Counted from the first letter of the stretch, positions 55,601 through 63,721 are shown. The stretch: DNA of 64,000 nt from Pseudobacteroides sp. (GCF_036567765.1 NZ_DATCTU010000033.1:97203-161202), one strand, 5' to 3'. Notes: a model not told the origin generated them from the letters alone. Translations and numbers: made by a program.

Positions 55601-58201
55601 ATAGCTTATTATGATAACGGTAACAGGAAGAGTGTGACATATCCTGACGGATCAACTGAGGTATATACATACAATGGCAATAACCAGATTGAGGCTCTGT
55701 CCAACTACAGAATGTCAGGCGGCGTCAAAGTCTTGATGGATAGCTATAAGTACACATATGACAAAGCCGGCAATCAGGTAACTAAAAATGAGATAGTTAA
55801 TGGAGTAAACAAAGGAGTTACAGCCTATACCTATGACAAGCTCAACAGGCTTGAAAGCGTAACCGATCCTTCAGGAAAAACTATTGCCTACACATTTGAT
55901 GCAGTTGGAAACAGGACTACAGAAACGGTTACTATTACAGGAACCAAGACTGTCAATACTTATTCATATAATTCGGAAAATAGACTTCTTACTGTAAGGA
56001 CTAAGATTAATGATGTTGAGACAGCGGTTGTTAAGTATGTGTATGACGGAAATGGAAATATGGTTTCCAGATCCAATGTAATCTTGGACTCAAATTCCAC
56101 AGGAGATGGAAGTATATCAGCAGCAATCTCAGGTGAGAATGACAACAGCACAACATACTATGAATATGATAACTTCAATCAGCTTGTCAAGGTTGAAGCA
56201 GGAAGTAAAACCCAATACTATAATTATAATGGGGAAGGTTATAGAGTAGAAAAAACAGTAGCAGGGAAAACTACAAGGTACTTGTATGAAGGGGATAAGG
56301 TTGTTCTTGAGGTTGATGATGACGGCTTGAGGACAGCAAGAAATGTCTATGGCACAAACCTCTTAATGAGAACTATTGGTTCAACAACTGTTTACTATAT
56401 GTACAACGGACATGGTGATGTAACTGCTCTGCTGGATGCATCAAGCAGCAAGATCAAGGCAGCATACAGCTATGATGAGTGGGGTAATCTGAAAGACAAT
56501 AGCAAAGTAGACGGGGAGTTTGAGAAAGACGGCAACAAGGACGGAAAAGATGATAACTGGCTTTACTCGGCTTCAATTACAGCAGCACTTGTAACAAACC
56601 CTGCTATTTCAGGAGGAAAAGCACAACAGATTAAGACAACCGCTTCAACCGCTAGTGTATATAAGACTTATGCTACAGTAGCAGGTCACAAATACCTGTT
56701 TGCCGGATCATATTATATTGCAAGCAAGGGTAGTAGCTTATCAACAAGGGTAAACAGCGAAGGCAACAGTTGGAACCTAAATCTTGGTTCAGTATACTGG
56801 AGCAGTACTCTCAATCAGTGGAAGGAAGCTGGAGTTGTATTTACAGCTACAGGAACTACTACATCTCTGATACCTTGTTTTGTTGACACACAAACCTGTG
56901 AGGTATATATTGATAAGTGGAAGCTTATTGACCTTACAGAATTGTATGGAGCAGGAAATGAACCAACAACTGTAGCAGCAGCTATGACTGACTTTGATAA
57001 CTCAATCATGTATGCTGGGTACCAGTATGATAAGGAAACCGGCTTGTATTATTTGAACGCCAGAATGTATGACCCCACAATAGCAAGATTTTTGCAGGAA
57101 GATACGTATACTGGGGAAATAGACGATCCGTTGAGTCTGAATTTGTATACATATTGTTATAATGAACCGATAAAGTATGATGACCCAAGCGGTCACTTTG
57201 TAAGAGTAACTGATAATGATAGGAAAGAATATATAAAAGAAAACTATGGCAAAAATATGTCAGAAGATGATGTTGCACTATTTGACAGAGAAGGTATTCT
57301 ACATTTTGATGAAACAAAAATTACTGATTCTTTTAGAGAAACTACTTTATATAAGCAAACTGTAGATTCTGAAAACAATTATAAGTACAGAAAAGATGAA
57401 AAAGGTACTTGGGTTACTATCAAATTTGATGCACAAAAATATCAGTTAGACAGGGAGTCAAGGCTGTACTTTTTGAAACATTTTGCTAGAGTTCAAGCAA
57501 ACGAGTTTAGAGAAAGAATGCCTAGTTATCTTAGGCCTGAAACAAAGCAAAATCCCACTGCTTATTCAGATGCCGAAGCATATAGGAAGATTGCTAACTA
57601 CTCAGTAAAACTCAATGAAGCAATTATTAACTCTGATGATCAGTATAAAGTTGGGCAAGTGCTTGATGATTTACTTTTAACAATTGGGTCGTCTAAATAC
57701 TCTATTAGTAAAAATAAGTATCCTAATGAATTTTTGAAAAATGGAGATAGTAAATTTCAACTTGGTCTTAGATCATTTGGGCAAGTAGGATTTAGTCCTG
57801 ATCTACAAGAGAATTTCGCCAATGACCCAGATCCTAATAACGTACAACACAATCTATTAGCAATATATCTGGGGTATAATTATAAAAATTTAGCCTATTT
57901 CCCAGCCGCTTTTCACGAAACAATACAACCTATATTTAGCGGTAATCAAGTATCTGGGACTTTTGAAGACTGGGAGAGCTCAGTAAGAGGAATCAATCTT
58001 GGTAAGAGATTGGCAAATAATGTTCCTGACAAATACAAAACATATGGTGCATATACAGGAGGTTCTTCATTACCATCAGGTGAAAAAGCAAAGATGTCTA
58101 ATTTAGGTAATGAGATTTATAAAATTATTACCTGGGTTAAGCCTCCTCCACCTTCACCGAAACCAGCACCAGCACCAATAGTTACACCTAAGCCCAAATA
58201 A
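49610..58201 (+). CDS. Giant S8 subtilase fused to RHS/YD-repeat shell with unknown C-terminal domain
   Basis: A 2863-residue exported protein. It has a signal peptide (1-30), an inhibitor-I9-like propeptide (35-110) and a complete subtilisin domain (about 125-420) with triad Asp159, His217 and Ser369 and oxyanion Asn305. YD/RHS repeats run from about 460 to 2310. A 150-residue carbohydrate-binding-like insert near 2310-2460 (ends LTELYGAGNEPT) interrupts the shell. The RHS core signature YLNARMYDPTIARFLQED is near 2480 and DPSGHF near 2525. The last 335 residues are a variable C-terminal domain I do not recognise, ending in a Pro-rich tail. In RHS toxins the core cleaves off such a domain. 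The S8 domain may process the shell, its partner or prey surface proteins. Confidence 0.88.
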   Translation: MSKLNKAITRLILVTMLVVLLAPAKMVWSGVGNQGTTYKGIIIKYKDDTKSETVKANVKKKLKLKDLKSKKKLKKGKVEVVEVDEGADVTSIVNELRKDTNVLYAQPDYKLFLNYIPDEPDFSAQWGLNNTNTQGVDIGVTDAWDITKGSTDIIVGVLDTGIDISHDDLSKNIYVNKKEIAGNGKDDDQNGYIDDVNGWNFVSKNGTVFDSTIFDIHGTHVAGIIGASENKMGTIGVSPKVKLLPLKFINGDSGYTSDAIQAIEYAKAAGAKIINCSWGGPDENEVLKDEIRNNPDILFIAAAGNGGKLGCAYPGGFNLSNVVSVGAVDRDGKLAAFSNYGPKVKLAAPGVNILSTIPGNNYGTLNGTSMSAPFVTGISVLLKSQNKNLKPAEIAAMLSNGSIEQRSLKGKIASGGIVNALSTLNSTTENKDESQQQDEQNEDTEDSSMVEALATAQPLLTEQIHFGKEGVYPPSGNFSDSYTDLAGIFTPFGEIKVTRTYNSLDGGYNLFGYGWSMGYYGRIEFQNSGSVLVAKVGGKSYAFLKDSYTGTFNPYGNHCKMETQGETNNYTAYILTAQDQTKYRYDSYGFLSHIEDKYGNRISFANSSTSNGYRIDKIYNSLGIEILITYNAAGYIDTISDPMGRTVKYQYDSNSRLTCITNPMGNKTYYSYSTLNYYLSEIRNNDGDSLNKIEYDTSNRVCKITDAVKNTYTFTYDPTNKKTTVVDSNQNRYIYGYNDDKYITGIQDPEDKNSGNEYNSYGEVYSATDRNGNITKYDRDVNGNITKITNPDGSTKTCEYDDKNNLTKEVDEKGNTTYYFYTDKRYLAKKVQPMSSTGLYSETGDQSRFAITTYTYNGYGQITSQKDPEGNVTTYDYDSKGYLISETSPEGNVTKYTNNPIGWTTKIISPKGYSIDYTFDNNGAIIKEAASTGETRRFVYNAAGRKVREISPNLYEPENEDTTTNTYNGGEGSYITYYPSGLVKSITDAENNTKSYTYDLYGQIETESKGDGSVVKYEYDKLNRLYKVYFVSKRGATPILLREYKYEVLSDKNTKRTEKVYFNDKETAETVEILDYRNNVVEKIDAEGAATSTQYYSNGAISSTKDEMGYSTYYRYDGIGRLTEKWSPFEEVKGTVYYSYTSIEYDKAGRVTAQRSSSEKVLLYKVPGKITGTYFTYDKDGNKKSQHTDSGRRTEFEYDADGNVNRETVYVDKTNKITTIYENNQFGKTVKQKEYIEKRDLAGNDTGLKEDLQELVTSYEYDKEGNVVSVSKPDGTKNDYVHDKLGRQTSTVIYEVDEAGNEIIETTSTTYDFEGKKISSTDANGYTTKYQYNRMGLLEKVIDPAGGIAAYYYDRAGRKTAEVSPANYYSNKALTDLNRIEYAYDKTGRIITKSDIYKNPVSGKMEKVVSKAYKYDSRGNVIKEVDALGYLAGTGSTVDERIDKGYGTEYSYNAAGLKTSVLDPVSKERELDSTTKWEYDAKGQIIAEISTDGAKDSNEYDSDGNIIFQKHTSPKTGVVSIIKSNTYDYLGNLLTAKDAKGNTTYYEYNNFGQKRKAKLPGDESIPSMEVYYQYDKQGRLSKEIYANSKVIIHKYNNKSLEVATTEQKLDESQAITVSSVYDANGNKVIEKDGNGNEKVKKYDALNRLISEKTIVTDVNRKKITKITSYTYDKNGNQTSIKDWKGNKLTMEYDPLNRLIKKTDQNGKVIESLYYYANSIQSKSTDALGNSTSFWYDKNNRLVKKVDSLKNTTLQSYDNEGNIDSKTDGRGNVTKYVYDDFNRLIQVRNAKDELTSYSYDANGNMTSIKDGKGNVETYEYNVANKIKRRIDHGGKTGAVYNKAKTEVYTYDCYGNKASVVDRNGIKTSFYYDIHGRLVKKEAGKVFEENTLNQSGEKLTLSNVEVAFVEYSYDDNGNILTIEGATGITTRTYDEENRVTTKTVPQLGTSRYQYDATGKNIPKGCHAEITTDPKGNVTCKTFDKVGRLSAVTTGTQTTNIAYYDNGNRKSVTYPDGSTEVYTYNGNNQIEALSNYRMSGGVKVLMDSYKYTYDKAGNQVTKNEIVNGVNKGVTAYTYDKLNRLESVTDPSGKTIAYTFDAVGNRTTETVTITGTKTVNTYSYNSENRLLTVRTKINDVETAVVKYVYDGNGNMVSRSNVILDSNSTGDGSISAAISGENDNSTTYYEYDNFNQLVKVEAGSKTQYYNYNGEGYRVEKTVAGKTTRYLYEGDKVVLEVDDDGLRTARNVYGTNLLMRTIGSTTVYYMYNGHGDVTALLDASSSKIKAAYSYDEWGNLKDNSKVDGEFEKDGNKDGKDDNWLYSASITAALVTNPAISGGKAQQIKTTASTASVYKTYATVAGHKYLFAGSYYIASKGSSLSTRVNSEGNSWNLNLGSVYWSSTLNQWKEAGVVFTATGTTTSLIPCFVDTQTCEVYIDKWKLIDLTELYGAGNEPTTVAAAMTDFDNSIMYAGYQYDKETGLYYLNARMYDPTIARFLQEDTYTGEIDDPLSLNLYTYCYNEPIKYDDPSGHFVRVTDNDRKEYIKENYGKNMSEDDVALFDREGILHFDETKITDSFRETTLYKQTVDSENNYKYRKDEKGTWVTIKFDAQKYQLDRESRLYFLKHFARVQANEFRERMPSYLRPETKQNPTAYSDAEAYRKIANYSVKLNEAIINSDDQYKVGQVLDDLLLTIGSSKYSISKNKYPNEFLKNGDSKFQLGLRSFGQVGFSPDLQENFANDPDPNNVQHNLLAIYLGYNYKNLAYFPAAFHETIQPIFSGNQVSGTFEDWESSVRGINLGKRLANNVPDKYKTYGAYTGGSSLPSGEKAKMSNLGNEIYKIITWVKPPPPSPKPAPAPIVTPKPK

Positions 58202-58330
58202 CATAATAGGCATTGAGTGCATATATTTTTATCGCCATCAAGAGCTAAATAAATATTGCATAGTATTGTAAAGGTATTATAACTTAGGTATTGAAATTGA
58301 TTTTTTATGAAAGTGTAAAAATGTAATAGA

Positions 58331-58729
58331 ATGGAGATGGATTTTTTGAAGAGATCATTTTACTTAATTATAATAGGTACAATTCTTGTTTTGATTGGAT
58401 TAGTCGTAGTATATAATTATATGCACTGGGTAACTGAAAGTAAAAATACAGTTGTTATTGAAATGAGCACATCCCAAGGAAATAAAGTCAAATTGTCATT
58501 TACTGTTGGTGAAAAATATGAATCAATCATTCAGAAGTTTGAGGAAAACAACCTTAAGTATCAGAAAATTGATAAAAATATTGAGCCATTTAATTATGTT
58601 ATTGACAAAGAGATTGCTATAAGGACAGGACATTTTGTTTTTATATTTACACCAGCCTTGTCATTTATTATACGTTCTAATTATAATGGAAAATCAACTG
58701 TTTTACCGTCAGGGTATGATGATGACTAA
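58331..58729 (+). CDS. Single-pass membrane protein, candidate RHS immunity protein
   Basis: A 132-residue protein with one N-terminal membrane segment (about residues 11-29) and an extracytoplasmic domain containing VIEMSTSQGNKVKLSF and IIQKFEENNLKYQKID. The start is uncertain: ATG 58331, ATG 58337 and TTG 58346 are all in frame, and GGAGATG lies between them. It is the first gene after the S8-RHS gene (130 nt) and is followed by a terminator. Position makes it the best immunity candidate for the RHS C-terminal domain. A membrane-anchored outward-facing immunity protein would imply a toxin acting at the envelope. No family is recognised. Confidence 0.55.
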   Translation: MEMDFLKRSFYLIIIGTILVLIGLVVVYNYMHWVTESKNTVVIEMSTSQGNKVKLSFTVGEKYESIIQKFEENNLKYQKIDKNIEPFNYVIDKEIAIRTGHFVFIFTPALSFIIRSNYNGKSTVLPSGYDDD

Positions 58730-58799
58730 TAAAGGTATTTTTTACAAACTGTGCAACAAATATTGAAACCTATTCTTAAATAATAATCAAGGCAAAAGG

Positions 58800-58842
58800 A
58801 AACCTGTAAAAGTGGCTAAAACTCTATTACAGGTTTTCTTTT
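58800..58842 (+). terminator. Terminator after the RHS locus
   Basis: A 10-bp perfect stem (58800-58809 with 58827-58836) is followed by a T-rich run (TCTTTT), 70 nt after the membrane-protein gene. Confidence 0.75.
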
Positions 58843-58873
58843 CTGAAAACCAGCAGAGAATATCAGGGGTGCA
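58841..58873 (+). repeat. 33-nt direct repeat, copy 1
   Basis: Matches 59420-59452 in 31 of 33 positions, with an identical 23-nt core at 58851-58873. The two copies lie 579 nt apart and bracket the 86-codon orphan gene. Confidence 0.85.
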
Positions 58874-58963
58874 AGCTTGTTGATGAAACGATATTTATAC
58901 ATGAACCATATTATGTATACCTTCGTATTATAATATAGAAGACTTTAAAAGGAAGTAAAATAT

Positions 58964-59224
58964 ATGAGACAATTTGGGCCTCCAGCATATCCACCACCAA
59001 GTGTTCCCCCACCAAAACCAGCTATTTCTTATCTCATTGACTGTGTAAACAACTATACGTATATTTGGCCTAAATATGGAATGCCTTTCTGGTTTTATCC
59101 TACAAGAATAGAATATGGCGAGGTTTCAGGCTATATATGGAATGGGAGGAATTGGACGTTCTATGGGTTTGACCCAGCATTAATTGAAGCATCTGCATGT
59201 TATCCAATTCCTACTCTATATTAA
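58964..59224 (+). CDS. Proline-rich 86-aa orphan, possible displaced RHS tail fragment
   Basis: An 86-residue protein starting with a Pro-rich stretch (PPAYPPPSVPPPKPA) and continuing with an aromatic-rich domain (NNYTYIWPKYGMPFWFYPT, YIWNGRNWTFYGFD). The Pro-rich start resembles the Pro-rich end of the S8-RHS protein. The upstream sequence AAAAGGAAG gives an acceptable ribosome-binding site. It is bracketed by two copies of a 33-nt repeat. It may be a standalone small protein or the remains of a displaced toxin-tail cassette. Family unknown. Confidence 0.45.
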   Translation: MRQFGPPAYPPPSVPPPKPAISYLIDCVNNYTYIWPKYGMPFWFYPTRIEYGEVSGYIWNGRNWTFYGFDPALIEASACYPIPTLY

Positions 59225-59545
59225 CCTTATAGAACTTTGTAAAAACTTGAAACATCCTCAAAGATATACCCATGAATCATCAGGGGACTGTTTGTTGATA
59301 CAATAAACGAGTATTACCTATCCACAGTATAGTGCTGGAAATATTGTATCATTTTGAATTCAAAATTTAAATTGGGCATGAGCTGGAGAAATCCGGCTCT
59401 AATTTTACACAAAATCAAATTCTGGAAATCAGCAGAGAATATCAGGGGTGCAGGGAATGAAAACAGTGGCTTAGTTTTAAAATTTTAATGTTATAATAAG
59501 AACACATATTAAAGTATAGTAATAAACAGTCATGGGAGAATAGAT
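59225..59545. other. Gene-free stretch after the 86-codon gene
   Basis: Contains the second copy of the 33-nt repeat (59420-59452) and, near 59279, a partial TCAGGGG...GTTGATA resemblance to the sequence following repeat copy 1. No gene is visible. It must hold the promoter of the DinB-like gene. Confidence 0.5.
59420..59452 (+). repeat. 33-nt direct repeat, copy 2
   Basis: Second copy of the repeat at 58841-58873, with two substitutions. It lies between the 86-codon orphan and the DinB-like gene. Confidence 0.85.
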
Positions 59546-60109
59546 ATGAATATTAAAGAAATTATTCAAATGATTAAGAATGCAATAGAAAGTACATTTC
59601 AAGAAATAGATAAATGGTTCGAAAAATCTGAGCAATTAAGATCTTATAGCCCTCAAGATAAGGGCTGGACAATTAATGAAATATTGGAACATATTTCATT
59701 AACTAATCACTTTCTTCTGATCTTAATCAATAAAGGAACGAAAAAAGCTATTGAAATTGCAAGAAAAGGTAATGCTAACATAGAGCTGTCAGATTATAAA
59801 TTTGGCTCGGAAAAATTAGATGAAATAGCAATTTATAATTCTTTCAACTGGATAAACCCAGAACACATGGAGCCAACTGGTGAAAAAGCACTGCTAGAAA
59901 TTAGAACTCTCTTGAAATCACAAGTCAATCAATGTTTAACGAACTTAGAAGAGATGGCTAATGGAGAAGGTACACTTTATAAAACAATGATGACAGTAAA
60001 CAGCTTAGGTAAAATTGATGTTTATCATTATATCTATTTCCTAGCTCAACATGCTAAAAGGCATATTGCACAAATGGAAAATGTAGAAAAGGAATATATT
60101 AAATTATAA
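59546..60109 (+). CDS. DinB-family protein
   Basis: A 187-residue four-helix-bundle protein of the DinB/YfiT group. The metal-binding His triad is visible as EHISLTNHF near residue 48 and HAKRHIAQM near residue 170; the GWTINEILEHI segment is typical. Many DinB proteins are thiol-dependent transferases or have unknown substrates. It stands alone with a GGGAGAA ribosome-binding site, between the RHS region and the inverted-repeat cassette. Confidence 0.8.
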   Translation: MNIKEIIQMIKNAIESTFQEIDKWFEKSEQLRSYSPQDKGWTINEILEHISLTNHFLLILINKGTKKAIEIARKGNANIELSDYKFGSEKLDEIAIYNSFNWINPEHMEPTGEKALLEIRTLLKSQVNQCLTNLEEMANGEGTLYKTMMTVNSLGKIDVYHYIYFLAQHAKRHIAQMENVEKEYIKL

Positions 60110-60683
60110 AGTGTTGGTTCCATGCCATCTGATTCAGAAGCATCAGCACGCTTCTGAAATCTGAAATATCCAGTAAGGTGCTTCTGTTTCACTCTTATCA
60201 ACTAACTAAAAAGTGGGCTTCCAATCAGGTGTACTTTCCTATTCCTGAGGGTAATTTCTGCTTCCGATATTACGTTTTCAATACACGAAAATAAATATTT
60301 GTACAATTTCCAATTTTCAAAAAAGTTCTGCATGTAGAATTATTGCTGGAACGCTATGGCACAACTGTTTCGCTAGATTTTTATAAAATAATTTCCAGTC
60401 CTATATAAATTGAAGCGAAATGATAAAGTACCATAATAAAAAATTCAAAAATTATAATGATTTTTTCTAGTTAAGTTATTGCATTTTAAGAATGGCTTCA
60501 GAGCTGCCTTAGTAGACACTAACAAAGCGAGTCTTGAGAAAACCAATCCCCCCAAACTTTAGAATGGCTGGCGAAGCGTTGCTTTAGAGTCCTATAGTAG
60601 CAGCTTATAAGTAACTGAAAAGCTGCTATGCAGTGGTCTTGCAGAGTCAGGCCAGATAAAGTATACAATAAAAACATCTATAG
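60110..60683. other. Gene-free stretch before the inverted-repeat cassette
   Basis: No convincing gene on either strand. Just before the cassette, GGCCAGATAAAGTATA at 60650-60665 is the inverted copy of the first 16 nt of the left terminal repeat (60684-60699), forming a potential hairpin. Confidence 0.5.
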
Positions 60684-60770
60684 TATACTTTATCTGGCCC
60701 TGCAAGCTATATAATGCGACTTACGCAGAATTTCCATTTTACCTTATCCGAAATTACAATTATGTACAAT
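60684..60770 (+). repeat. Left terminal inverted repeat
   Basis: 87 bp identical to the reverse complement of 63914-64000. Similarity stops abruptly at 60771 on the inner side. Confidence 0.92.
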
Positions 60771-61344
60771 CAAAAACTGCAAAAATATCAACTTTCAAGA
60801 ATCTACATAATGTGCTGTATATGAAAAGTATTTCTCAAAACCAATTTCTGACTGAAAACAAAGAATAAGAAAATCTTCACAAACTGCATGCATATGCTGT
60901 CCAAAAAAATTACAGTTTGGTACTTAGTTCAATTGTAATGTTTGGGAAGTAAGGTAACTGGAATGATAATCCTTATATTTTATATTTCAATTTCCTTGAC
61001 TGCCTCTTCCTGTGATCAGAGAAGTAGGATTTCAAACAAGTCTATCATAAAAAAGAGTGCCTTTAAATATTAATCTTGTTAACTTGTTAATTTATCTTTA
61101 TAATTAAAAGATATCAGTTTAACATTTTTTAACATAACGTTTTTAGTATTTTTAGCACTCGGCCCATATGAAAAATAGTTTATCTAAAGCTGACTCGAAA
61201 GGCAAATGTAATAGACAATATTAGAATCTGTTTAAAGAGTACAGAGTGTACATTTCAACGTATGTCTACTAGAATAATTTGAAGTATTTAATAGTTTGGT
61301 CAAAAATATTAAGAATATTTTTTAAGATTTAGTCAATAATAATG
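60771..61344. other. Gene-free stretch inside the cassette
   Basis: AT-rich DNA between the left inverted repeat and the promoter of the XRE operon. I see no gene, repeat or stable hairpin in it. Confidence 0.5.
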
Positions 61345-61373
61345 TTGACTGAGCATAACATATATTGTATAAT
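61345..61373 (+). promoter_or_regulatory. Strong sigma-A promoter of the XRE-ImmA operon
   Basis: TTGACT (61345-61350) and a perfect TATAAT (61368-61373) are separated by 17 nt. It lies 48 nt before the micro-ORF start and 188 nt before the XRE start. Confidence 0.8.
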
Positions 61374-61420
61374 TGTTTCGCGTGTGTTATAATATATAAC
61401 ATAGGATGGAGGGGTACTAA

Positions 61421-61567
61421 ATGGTACTTGTAGATGAAAATGTTTTTTTTGATTTTTTTATAAGAATCAGTGGTGATATTAACAAGTCTAGTAGGGAATG
61501 CAAGAGTAAACAATCAATTGTTTGTAATGCTTCTATATCCATTATAAAGGGGGTAATGAGGTGTTAA
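61421..61567 (+). CDS. 48-aa micro-ORF overlapping the XRE gene start
   Basis: An ATG at 61421 with GGAGGGG at ideal spacing opens 48 codons ending at TAA 61565-61567, which overlaps the GTG start of the XRE gene by 7 nt. The product is short and has no recognised family. Its strong ribosome-binding site and exact overlap suggest a translated leader peptide that couples translation to the XRE gene, or a small functional protein. It could also be chance. Confidence 0.45.
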   Translation: MVLVDENVFFDFFIRISGDINKSSRECKSKQSIVCNASISIIKGVMRC

Positions 61568-61905
61568 CTGTATTTGATAGAGATTTATTGGCTAATGAGT
61601 TGAAATCTTTTAGAGAAAAGAATGACTTAAAGCAAACCGAACTGGCAGAAAGGCTTGGTCTCAATCGTACTACAATTTCTTTTTTTGAAAACAAACAGCA
61701 ATCACCTTCTACAGAAGTATTAAATAAGATCTGCGAATTAATTAATAAGCCGATTGATGTTTTTTTTGTGCGAGAAAATAAAGATCCTTTACTAATGATG
61801 ATGGGTAAAATGGAAGTGTCTGATAAAGAAACTTTACTGAGAGTAATTGATCGTATTAAAATTAGAAAAAAGTATATTTCTCTTAGTAATAGGCTGGGTG
61901 ATTAA
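61561..61905 (+). CDS. XRE-family repressor paired with ImmA-like protease
   Basis: A 114-residue HTH_3 regulator (residues 10-70; SFREKNDLKQTELAERLGLNR, then TTISFFENKQQSPSTEVL). The C-terminal 40 residues are a short helical extension, the likely contact for the metallopeptidase. The start is GTG with AAAGGGGG upstream. The next gene starts 1 nt after the stop and encodes an ImmA/IrrE protein, the standard pairing in which the peptidase cleaves or inactivates the repressor, as ImmA does with ImmR of ICEBs1. Confidence 0.85.
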   Translation: MLTVFDRDLLANELKSFREKNDLKQTELAERLGLNRTTISFFENKQQSPSTEVLNKICELINKPIDVFFVRENKDPLLMMMGKMEVSDKETLLRVIDRIKIRKKYISLSNRLGD

Positions 61906-61906
61906 A

Positions 61907-62830
61907 TTGGAAAAGGTACTAAATAAAATAATAACTGACTATTCTCAGGAAAAGTATGATTTTAAACCTGATAAGCTTTCAAACGATGATATTGATGAGA
62001 TTAAAAAAATATCTAGAGAAAAGCGTTATGATTATGGAAATGCACCAATAGGGATAAATATTTTCAAATTTATTAGAGATAAAGAGAAAAATATCTTTTT
62101 CGAAGGTGATAACTTTAATTCTAATTTTGATGCAGTAATATACCTTCCTGATAAAAATAGCGAATTAGCATTTATTATTTTGAATAAGTCAAAACCCTTG
62201 GTAAATCAGATTTTTGCAGCAGCTCATGAATACTATCATTATTTAAAAGATATTGAGGATATAAAAAGAGAACCAATAATTTGTTCTCTAGCAAATTCAA
62301 ATATTAAAAGAGAACAAAAAGCTAGTAGATTTGCAGCAGAGTTTTTATTACCTGAAGAAGCTCTTAGAAATGAATTTAAAAGGCTTTGTAATATATTTAA
62401 AAGTGATAATAATGATACAAACTTCATAGCCATTTTATGTTATGTTTTATCTATAAATTATGGATTGCCACTAAAAGCTACTATATATAGACTTTATGAA
62501 GAAGGATATTTGAAAGATATTAAAGTTTATGTAAATAACTATGATTTTTTTAAAAAAAGTTTATCAGAAATTTTTAGAAGGTATACAGATCAAGGGCAAG
62601 AATTACTAAGTCCGGGAAATAAGCATATAGAAGAAGTTATGTATGATTATATTCCAAAGGCATATGAGAAGGGGTACATCTCTTATGATAAACTTCTTTA
62701 TGATGTAAATACATTACTTTTAGATATTAATAACTTTGGAATTAAATCACCATATGATGAGTCGGAAGATGACAGTGAAATTAATGAGTTGGAACTTATA
62801 GAAAAATTGAAAAAAAAACTAATTCGTTGA
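61907..62830 (+). CDS. ImmA/IrrE-type metallopeptidase
   Basis: A 307-residue protein with the zinc metallopeptidase motif HEYYH at residues 107-111 (AAAHEYYHYLKD) and the family's downstream segment KASRFAAEFLLPEEAL near residue 145, in which the third metal ligand Glu lies. The rest (residues 180-307) is helical, with an acidic end. It should cleave the XRE partner in response to a signal. The TTG at 61907 directly follows the XRE stop. An in-frame ATG at 61847 would overlap the XRE gene by 59 nt and is less likely. A strong terminator follows. Confidence 0.88.
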   Translation: MEKVLNKIITDYSQEKYDFKPDKLSNDDIDEIKKISREKRYDYGNAPIGINIFKFIRDKEKNIFFEGDNFNSNFDAVIYLPDKNSELAFIILNKSKPLVNQIFAAAHEYYHYLKDIEDIKREPIICSLANSNIKREQKASRFAAEFLLPEEALRNEFKRLCNIFKSDNNDTNFIAILCYVLSINYGLPLKATIYRLYEEGYLKDIKVYVNNYDFFKKSLSEIFRRYTDQGQELLSPGNKHIEEVMYDYIPKAYEKGYISYDKLLYDVNTLLLDINNFGIKSPYDESEDDSEINELELIEKLKKKLIR

Positions 62831-62851
62831 TTAAATAAAATTATAGTATAT

Positions 62852-62897
62852 AAAAAGTTCATACAATTCAATATATTTGAATTGTATGAACTTTTTT
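62852..62897 (+). terminator. Strong terminator after the ImmA-like gene
   Basis: A 20-bp perfect stem (62852-62871 with 62877-62896) with a 5-nt loop, ending in a run of T residues and flanked on the left by A residues. It could act on both strands. Confidence 0.9.
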
Positions 62898-63064
62898 ATG
62901 TTAGAATGAGGCTTGGGCATAAGTGTTTTATATAGTAGCAGAAATTATTCGCCATGAAAATTTGACAATCTAACTAAAAAAACATAAAATATAATTGGTT
63001 TCATTATACTGGAAACAGATGAAGTGATTATTAAATATATTTCTGATAAGTTGGGTGAAGCTGA

Positions 63065-63721
63065 TTGCGTAAATTAGAAAAGGCTAAAAAAAGTAAAATA
63101 ATAGTAGATGCTAATATTTTAATGTGTGGTATTGAGCACAGTAATCAGAAAGCTGAATATTCATTTGAGAATATGCGTGAATGCTATTTGGACCATATGT
63201 TTGCATATTTTGAGGATATTCAAGTTCATGAGGCTGTGATGCTTGAGGTTGGAGATGTTAGAGAAAAATATTTAACACAATTCATTGGTAAAAACTTAAC
63301 GATTGTGAGTGAAGGTAACCTTTATAATAGTGATCCAATCTACAACGAAATATTTAATTCAATTGCTAGATATGACTTATTTGATTATGAGAGAAAGAGC
63401 TTAATATTAAAAGATAATCCATCATATAATCGCGGTGATGTGTTTACCTTAGCATATGCTGCATATCATAAGATACCGTTTTGTTCTTCAAGAGATGGTT
63501 CTGTAATGAGTGCAATTAGAGAATTAAATGAACTTGAGAAAGTCCAATTAATTGGTTTTGAATACTGTTTACTTTTAGGATATTTAAGTTTAAATAATCA
63601 AAATAATGCTTTAGTTAAGAAGAGAATAAAATCACTTTACAAAACATACTGTGAGCCAGAAATTAAAAGAGGCTCTTTACCAAAGTCTTTTGGGGAATTT
63701 TTATCAAAATGTTCTTTATAA
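63065..63721 (+). CDS. PIN-domain putative ribonuclease
   Basis: A 218-residue protein beginning with a PIN-like first strand and acidic residue (KIIVDANILM, Asp15). Further acidic positions are at VMLEVGDV (near 60), RGDVFTLAYAAYH (near 125) and CSSRDGSV (near 140), consistent with the four-carboxylate PIN nuclease site. Stand-alone PIN proteins are usually RNases acting as toxins or defence effectors. The start is TTG with a weak site upstream. It is separated from the ImmA-like gene by a strong terminator, so it is transcribed independently, yet both lie within the same inverted repeats. No classical antitoxin lies beside it. Confidence 0.7.
   Translation: MRKLEKAKKSKIIVDANILMCGIEHSNQKAEYSFENMRECYLDHMFAYFEDIQVHEAVMLEVGDVREKYLTQFIGKNLTIVSEGNLYNSDPIYNEIFNSIARYDLFDYERKSLILKDNPSYNRGDVFTLAYAAYHKIPFCSSRDGSVMSAIRELNELEKVQLIGFEYCLLLGYLSLNNQNNALVKKRIKSLYKTYCEPEIKRGSLPKSFGEFLSKCSL

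Noticed and set aside
51000..57000. Recurring DNA words that could suggest a tandem or CRISPR-like array
   Set aside because: They encode degenerate YD repeats of the RHS shell; there are no constant direct repeats with unique spacers.
63000..63064. Short open frame just upstream of the PIN gene
   Set aside because: Only about 20 codons without a good start or ribosome-binding site; probably chance.
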